Assembly: GCA_020740775.1 (NCBI GenBank)
Contig: JAHEWK010000007.1
Span: 372,001 to 436,000, forward strand
Origin: Ilyonectria destructans
Taxonomy: Eukaryota; Ascomycota; Sordariomycetes; Hypocreales; Nectriaceae
Reading direction: 5' to 3'
Length of the DNA stretch: 64,000 bases
Below the pieces are notes generated by a model. It saw only the letters and a list, made by a program, of their open reading frames with translations. It was not told the DNA's origin and searched no databases. Positions 56,611-64,000 of this stretch are shown in pieces. A program made the position numbers and the translations under genes. The number at the start of each line of letters is the position of its first letter. The stretch's first letter is position 1.

Positions 56611-59600
56611 TTATCGCAGACCTTTCTGGACACGTTCGAGAATCTGCGACACCTCAGAGAGTCTATCTTCAATATGTCTGGGAAGATTCTCTAATGCCAA
56701 CAAATCGTCAATAACAGCATCAGCACGTCCAATGTTCGATCGAGCATTACGGATTGTCTCGTGGAAGTCAGTTACTTCCTCCTCTAATCGTGAATGACGA
56801 GCTCGTAGTCTGTCATAATTTCGCCGCGTTTGTGTCTGGTCTAACTCATTTTGCGAGGTTTGGATTGCAGTCTCTGATGACGGTATGACAGAATTCGCCA
56901 CAGTCAATGTCTGTGGATCAAAGTCGGGGGTCAATGTTAAGGCTCCCGATTCAGAATGATGCAAAGATTGGAGGCCGGACTCTAAAATAAATCCAGTGGA
57001 TGCTTCTAGTAGGGGCATGTAAACAGTGTGTGATACTGGCGTAGTATTCGAGACACACCCGGGATCCACGTTGAGGGATGGGCACTGTGTGTTTGGCGTC
57101 ACATACTCAGACCTACTAAAGCGTGAGCATTCTCAGATATTATCTAAAACGAGGACTATCATCCTGAACTTTATATACGTACCCTTCCATGGTGGTACCT
57201 GGTATATGTAAACTTGGCTGCTCTGATTCGAAATAGGCGTGAGGAAACACCATGCTAGGAATCCTGAATGCATCGAAGCTGACGTAGTCTGGACCGAGTC
57301 TAGTCAATAATGGCGCCACAACACTGGAAAATACCCACTTACAAGGCCAATATCGAGATTTCAGGGATTCGAGAGTCCAGCTTTGAATATCTGGAACGAG
57401 AAGCTGAAAGAGCTTCCACCAGGTTTCTTCTGGACAGGCTGAGGAGCCAAGCTTCTCTAGACTCGCTTCGTGTTCAGAGAGCATGAATCGCTCATTTGGA
57501 GACATCTCCCTGGCCTCGCAAGGCTCTTGCTGTTTGATATGACCGTTAACCTTGTCTCTTGTCTCGAATGATCTCCAGCATTTGCTACACCGAAAAGATC
57601 TCATATGTCTGCGAGTCAAATGTTGCCTAATAATGTGTTAGATCCAATTTGAGTCTAGAGCTACAAATGGCTAAACTAACTTGAGACGCTGGATGCCAGC
57701 GCACCCTCCGTTAGGATTGCGAGGGCCTGGCTGAAAGCAGTTTTGCGATGTCTCAAAAGCTTGGTAAGGACATGCAAATCGGTTTACATCTTTCCTTTTA
57801 GTCGGTTTGGGCGCCTTTCCATCAGACCTCGTGTTCGGATTGTTGTTGGAGTCGACACTATCTCCATCAACGGGTCCACCAGATGTGTTAGTACTCGAAC
57901 CACCCGATGACGAGGAAAGCTCCCTAGAGCCACCGGAGGGTTGACATTGCGCGGTCAAATTGTCTCCGTTCCCGTCCACTGGGTCGGCGTCGGCTTCGTC
58001 TTCGTGTAAGCTCGCTTCTGTTTCGGCTTCGCCTTCTGAGCACTGGCTGCTTTCGTAGTCGGACTGACGACAGGAAGAACGATGGGACCTAGGTAGCGAA
58101 AGGAGTTCGATCTTGACTCGCGCAAAGCCCACCTGGCGGTGGCCTTTCGCTGACTCCAACATCAGTGTCTTGCACTCGTCCTGTGGCTCGGACGGTGTAC
58201 GGTTCTTAGATTCTTCGTGCTGTAGCGGGCTCAAGGCTTCAGGATTGTCGGCCAAGAGATCGGGTGTACTCATTCCAGACGTCGCCGGTGGTGGAAGCAT
58301 GCTCCCACTACCCTCACCTGCGATTGGCTGGTATTTACTTGTTGTCCTTAGTTCGGGACTGGGCGGCTGCTCTCCAAACAGCGTAGGGCCTGGCTCAAAG
58401 ATTGAAAAGCCAACACTTTCGGATAGATTATCTTCGACCCCCTTTGGTGAGAGGCCTTTTAAGTGAGGGAACCTGAGAGTTGAGTGATTTGAAATCTTGT
58501 CATCACCACCTTTACTAGTCTCAGAGCGGGGTTTGCCCCAAAAGCTAATCGTGTCGATAGGCTCCTCTAAATCTTCGAGTTGCAGATCAAGTCTCGGCTC
58601 GCTCTCACCATTGGTAGTCTCACAATCCTTTTGGTTCGATGACTCATCGAATACAGGATGAGAGAAATCTGGAGTCCCGCCTGCGGAGTTGTCGTTGGGT
58701 CCGTTGGTTTCAGGTTTCCGGTCCGCCCAACCGTCATTTGGAACACCCTCCACCGTGTTGTTGCCAGCAATATTGCCCAATTCGCTTTTCGGTGATGTAG
58801 CTGGTGTAAGAGCCTTAACCTGGACCACTTCACTCTTGGGCGACGGAATGGTTGTAGCATTGGTTGATCCAGCCTCGGAGTGCCTTGTCCCGATAGAAGC
58901 CAAACCATGTCGCATCGACATAAGGGCTGTACGTATGCTGGGCACCGGTCTTTTCCCCCGACTGGATCTAGCCATTGGTGGTTTAGGCTGGAGAAATCTC
59001 TTGCCTTTCATGTTGTCAGTCCCTTCACCCTCTTCCCCATCTGCTCGGTTGCGCTTGACAAGTTGTGATTCAGTGAAGGGAGGCCTGCGCACCAGGCCTC
59101 GAAGATCTTTCAGCAAGCCAGTCCGTTTTTCTCCTCCCCGAACTTTAAACATCCTTATCATATTGCCGACGACGCTTCCCTCTTCTGTTTCAAGGTCTGG
59201 GATACTAAGAAGGCTAGCTCTTCGCGTTCCCCAACTCGCAGCTCTCGAGACGATAGAATCTGTATCCCGGATCATTGTCTCGAACCGTTGAATGGCTGCC
59301 TGTGAAGATTCAGGCTGATACCTCCTTCTTTCAGGCTGATACACCCCTGGTGCCACCAGTGTGTCCTCAAAGATCGAAAAGAGAATTGGCGCATTGCCCC
59401 AGTTACGGTTTGAGGCGATCAGATCGTAATCTTCCGGTTTCAGAGTGCTTTTGTTTCCTTGAAAGTAAAGTTGTCCGGCCAGTGGGATATTTGCCGTTTG
59501 ATTCCCGAAGGCCACTTCATCGTTAGAGAGATCCAAATGTTGATCGAAGTCCAGAATTGTTGAGGGAGTGGCATCATTAGGTCGCATCCAAAATTCGTTG

Positions 59601-59851
59601 AAATCATTTAACAACCAATCTTGAACCATCCCGGTTCGCTCATCGGCGTCGCGACGAGCCGCGAGCTCATTGACACATGGAATAGAGTCTCTCGTCGAAC
59701 CCTCAGCCCCCCATGTAGAGATGAGGACGTCGTTGTCGGCGAGCAAAGAATTGCCGGACTCGGATGAAGAGCAATAGGGATGGTGAAGATATGAATCACC
59801 GGGTGTTGAGCGTCGCTGTCGTCGCCTTATGGAGTGGCGCTCCATTATCAT
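56611..59851 (-). CDS. C2H2-type zinc-finger protein, 1039 residues
   Basis: Three exons (57681-59851, 57183-57626, 56611-57115) join to 1039 residues. The first exon encodes a long Ser-, Pro-, Glu- and Asp-rich disordered region of about 690 residues. A zinc-binding region follows across the exon 1 to 2 junction. It has C694, C705 and C717 with H726 and H731, then a second finger RCSKCWRSF with C737, C740, H753 and C760. This layout is the one common in fungal proteins of the pattern FACPY...RLK.HL.R.H....C..C...F, which are mostly uncharacterised. The third exon has a C-terminal coiled coil (NYDRLRARHSRLEEEV). The last acceptor is TAGTAG, so isoforms differing by one codon are possible. A nuclear role is likely, unproven. 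Confidence 0.85.
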
Positions 59852-61212
59852 CGGCGTAGTTTAAGTATAGCCGGGGGTTGGACAGTAAACAGAAAGGAAT
59901 GCCAAGAACGAGCAATCTAGGGAGCACCGGGTAAATGACACCATGGGCTTTAAATGTTGAGGTTTTTGGAAAGATTGGTGGGACGGATCAGGACGTCAGC
60001 CTCTCACATTTCCGCCTCGGTCAGCTGACTTACCTAAGGCGACGAACACAATTGTGTTGGCACGCACCTGACGGCGACAACTGATTGGTCCAAACCGGCG
60101 CCGTATCACAGTTGGACGTTGAAGATAGTCACATCTTGTGTGTTTCGTCAAGATTATGAGAGTGGCAACTGAGATTGAACTCAACCTACCTGTACTTTAA
60201 TAAGCGTTAAATTTAGGGCACATCCTGCAAATAAACTTTATAGTACCTATAGCAAAACTCCGTTGAGTTAGATACGAATTATTGAATATAAAGCAAAGTG
60301 CAATCTTCTCTAGAAATTGAAGTAGAATCTGAAACCCGGACTTTTAAAAATCGCACCGCCCATAGACTGCGACTTCCGCCGTCGCTGGGTTGCAGTGAAG
60401 AGCCGGCCCGGCCAAGCTATCACGCCTCGATTTATAGGGTTAGCGGGGACAGTCAATTGATGTGGTCACAACGAGCATCCAACAAACATCGTTTTGTTCC
60501 AGCCAAGCACTTGGATTTTCTTCAAGCGGGTGGGTTCCCTATTCTCTATGTCAGGCGATAAGCACGAGGAAGTTGCTGGTTCTCGATTGTTCGACAGCCA
60601 ACTTTGTCCAACCGCTCGACCTCCACGGGCCGATACTGGTTGAAGCCAGGGTGGCGAGCGACAAACCAAAGGCTATTTATGCAGCAGTCGCTTCGAAGGT
60701 GTACAAGATAGGTCAGTGATAAGGATCACATACGGACTAAAGGAGTTTAACTTGACTATCAATCGCTGTGCTAAGATGACGGCTGGCCACACAGACTGGC
60801 GTCTGCCCACCCGAATGGAAGCATTTGAACAAAACCATAGGGCAGTTGAGCGCGAGCTTAATTACACCATCCCATGCGACTGGGCTTAAGTTTAATACAA
60901 TATACTGGGGGCACTTCGTTATAAATTTTCTTTTGGACCTGTAAGCTCGAGGCCCACGTCGATGCATCACTGCAAACCTCGCGCCCTTGAGGTAACAGCA
61001 CGCCCTTTGGATTACATGGCGACACGTGACCCTCTGTCGGTACTTAACAACAACCATCAGCTGTTTTCTCTCTCAATCAACGTCGTTGAATTCTGTTCAT
61101 CACTGATCACCACTATCACTCAGCTTGAATTCTGGCAGTGCGGTACCTAATCCCAAAGCTGACCGTTTCATTTGCACCAAACTCCAGCGTGCCATACCAC
61201 TCCGTCGTCGAA
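59852..61212. other. Divergent upstream region, zinc-finger gene and MAP2
   Basis: 1.36 kb holding the promoters of the leftward zinc-finger gene and the rightward methionine aminopeptidase gene. Several short open frames here show no motif. A pyrimidine-rich stretch near 61060-61130 precedes MAP2, as is common for fungal housekeeping promoters. Confidence 0.5.
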
Positions 61213-62736
<1,524 letters not shown>

Positions 62737-63274
62737 GTAGATCAAGCCCTTTTGCGCGCTCATGGCCTATCGAGGGCTCAGGGATTATGGTTTCGTGTGC
62801 TGTACAGAATGAAACATATCTAGCACCCACGAGTCCCTGAAATATTCTCTTCGCCTCCTTCCAGAGAAGGAACCTCACTGTCATTACATTCTTATCTAAG
62901 CACACGAGATTCTGAAGTATCCTCTAACATTCCTTCCAGCGGAGGAACCCCACTGTCATTACATAGTTATTCACGCACACTCGTTTGACGATAATAAGAT
63001 TCAGAAACCTTTTTATTATTGTCACTATCCCAAAACACTCTGTGCTTGCGAATGCTATGAACTCTCTCAGGTGGCATGATAAATATTTGCCTGGCGAGAT
63101 CCGACATAATAAGCCAAGTACGTAGCACTAGCTCCTCACAAGGCAACAGAGAAGAATAGTAGGGTTGATGAACATAATGATACCTTCTAGCTCAGGTTCA
63201 AGATGGCCATGTCTCGGACATATTAAACCTTGAAATATTTGCTGCTAATGCCTCCCAAGTGCCAGAGCGTGCTG
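62737..63274. other. Intergenic region with a tandem duplication
   Basis: 3' flanks of MAP2 and of the membrane protein gene at the right edge. It holds the 75 bp tandem duplication listed separately. Confidence 0.6.
62837..62986. repeat. Tandem duplication of a 75 bp unit
   Basis: Two adjacent units of exactly 75 bases (62837-62911 and 62912-62986) align without gaps and share most positions. Shared strings include CTGAA, TCCTTCCAG, AGGAACC and CACTGTCATTACAT. The bases just upstream of the first copy (CACCCACGAGTC before CTGA) resemble the end of a unit, hinting at a third, decayed copy. Confidence 0.75.
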
Positions 63275-64000
63275 TTAGTTCAGGCCTTTAGTGAAGCAGG
63301 TCCTGGCTAGGGCGTTCTCTCTCCAGTACCAAACCGCTGACATAGTAGCACCGGGACCGATAATGAGGCTGCTTAAAGCGATGATGGCTGAAGCTTTCCC
63401 AACGCTGACGGCTGTCCGGCCCATTCGCTTCAAATCCCAAACAGCCATGCATAGCCAAGCGTAGGTAGCGATGTGGAAGCCCCAGAAGTCTGCCAAGAAG
63501 AGGGCGATAAGACCTTGGCCAAATGACTTTGATTGTGCAGTAAAGTCAGGCCAGAAGACTGACGCCAAGCTGATATCGGGGGACGACGTGATTTTGGCAA
63601 CGCAGTAGACATGTAGCATTAGACCAAGCACACCAGTAACAACGTAAACCCTGTTGATATGTGGAACGTCAGGGAAAGACTGGTTGGCTTTCCGGGGGGT
63701 CTGAACGAGGTTATGTCTCCTGGTATAAAGGTGCCCAAGAATCCCGCACAGGAGCGGGACAAGCATTGGGGACACTTGCCAAAGAGACTCAAGGTTTTGT
63801 ACTGTGTCAGGGTTATTCCATGGTATGAACATGAGAATTGTTGGAAGCGTGTAGCCGATCAGAACGGCCGGCAGGAGTGATGAAGCAAATTGAATCTGAA
63901 CTTCTCGGTTGAGTGGCCACCAGTACGTTTCCGCCTCAGAAATGTACGTATAGACGGCGTAGTAGATTGGCATGTAGATGCCAATGCCGGCCGACTGGAA
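63275..64000 (-). CDS. Multi-pass membrane protein, N-terminus beyond the window
   Basis: The frame is open from the right edge (64000) to the stop at 63275, giving 242 residues of the C-terminal part; the ATG at 63973 is internal or optional because the frame continues upstream of it. About six hydrophobic segments can be drawn (for example LLPAVLIGYTLPTILMFI, VVTGVLGLMLHVYCVA, ASAIIALSSLIIGPGATM). The start MPIYYAVYTYIS and WWPLNREV resemble small fungal integral membrane proteins that often lie in or near terpenoid clusters. I cannot name the family, and no catalytic motif is seen. Its function is unknown. Confidence 0.7.
   Translation of the reverse strand, partial: FQSAGIGIYMPIYYAVYTYISEAETYWWPLNREVQIQFASSLLPAVLIGYTLPTILMFIPWNNPDTVQNLESLWQVSPMLVPLLCGILGHLYTRRHNLVQTPRKANQSFPDVPHINRVYVVTGVLGLMLHVYCVAKITSSPDISLASVFWPDFTAQSKSFGQGLIALFLADFWGFHIATYAWLCMAVWDLKRMGRTAVSVGKASAIIALSSLIIGPGATMSAVWYWRENALARTCFTKGLN

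Noticed and set aside
57671..59851. Zinc-finger region read as two separate genes
   Set aside because: The frame joins across an intron at 57627-57680, completing the zinc-binding His residues.

Overview
The window reads as nuclear DNA of a filamentous ascomycete (Pezizomycotina). Genes are spaced by 0.2 to 2 kb and are interrupted by short GT-AG introns of about 43 to 150 bases. The proteins are typical fungal families: Pth11-type seven-helix receptor, Zn(II)2Cys6 regulator, DUF3638/DUF3645 giant protein, fungal P450s and fungal amidase. A class more specific than Pezizomycotina cannot be set from this sequence alone. I see no rRNA, convincing tRNA, CRISPR array or intact transposon.

Left part (1-17761), mostly accessory metabolism: a partial BTB protein; a relic of a transporter; a P450; an alcohol-oxidase-like GMC flavoenzyme; a Pth11-type receptor; then an amidase, an MFS transporter and a divergent Zn2Cys6 regulator, which together look like a small uptake-and-hydrolysis module. 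No polyketide synthase, NRPS or terpene synthase is visible.

Middle part (18364-39558): a coiled-coil protein with an internal duplication; a Ras GTPase with a CAAX tail; a small VOC protein; and a 9.6 kb DUF3638/DUF3645 locus. That locus keeps a frame of 3143 codons across five exons but carries three in-frame TAGs close together near its 5' end and one TGA further on. It meets a catalase tail to tail. The catalase is divergent from a haem-less, plant-type sulfite oxidase; that enzyme type makes H2O2, so the pair is suggestive. A DapB-like dehydrogenase without introns follows.

Right part (40133-64000): a CYP7-like P450 divergent from a FAD monooxygenase; two conserved proteins of unknown function (one a large membrane protein); an MDR reductase convergent with an SDR; a C2H2-type zinc-finger protein; methionine aminopeptidase 2 (housekeeping); a 75 bp tandem duplication; and a multi-pass membrane protein cut by the right edge.

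Exon boundaries were placed by hand from splice signals, reading-frame arithmetic and remembered family patterns. The weak ones are flagged in the entries.
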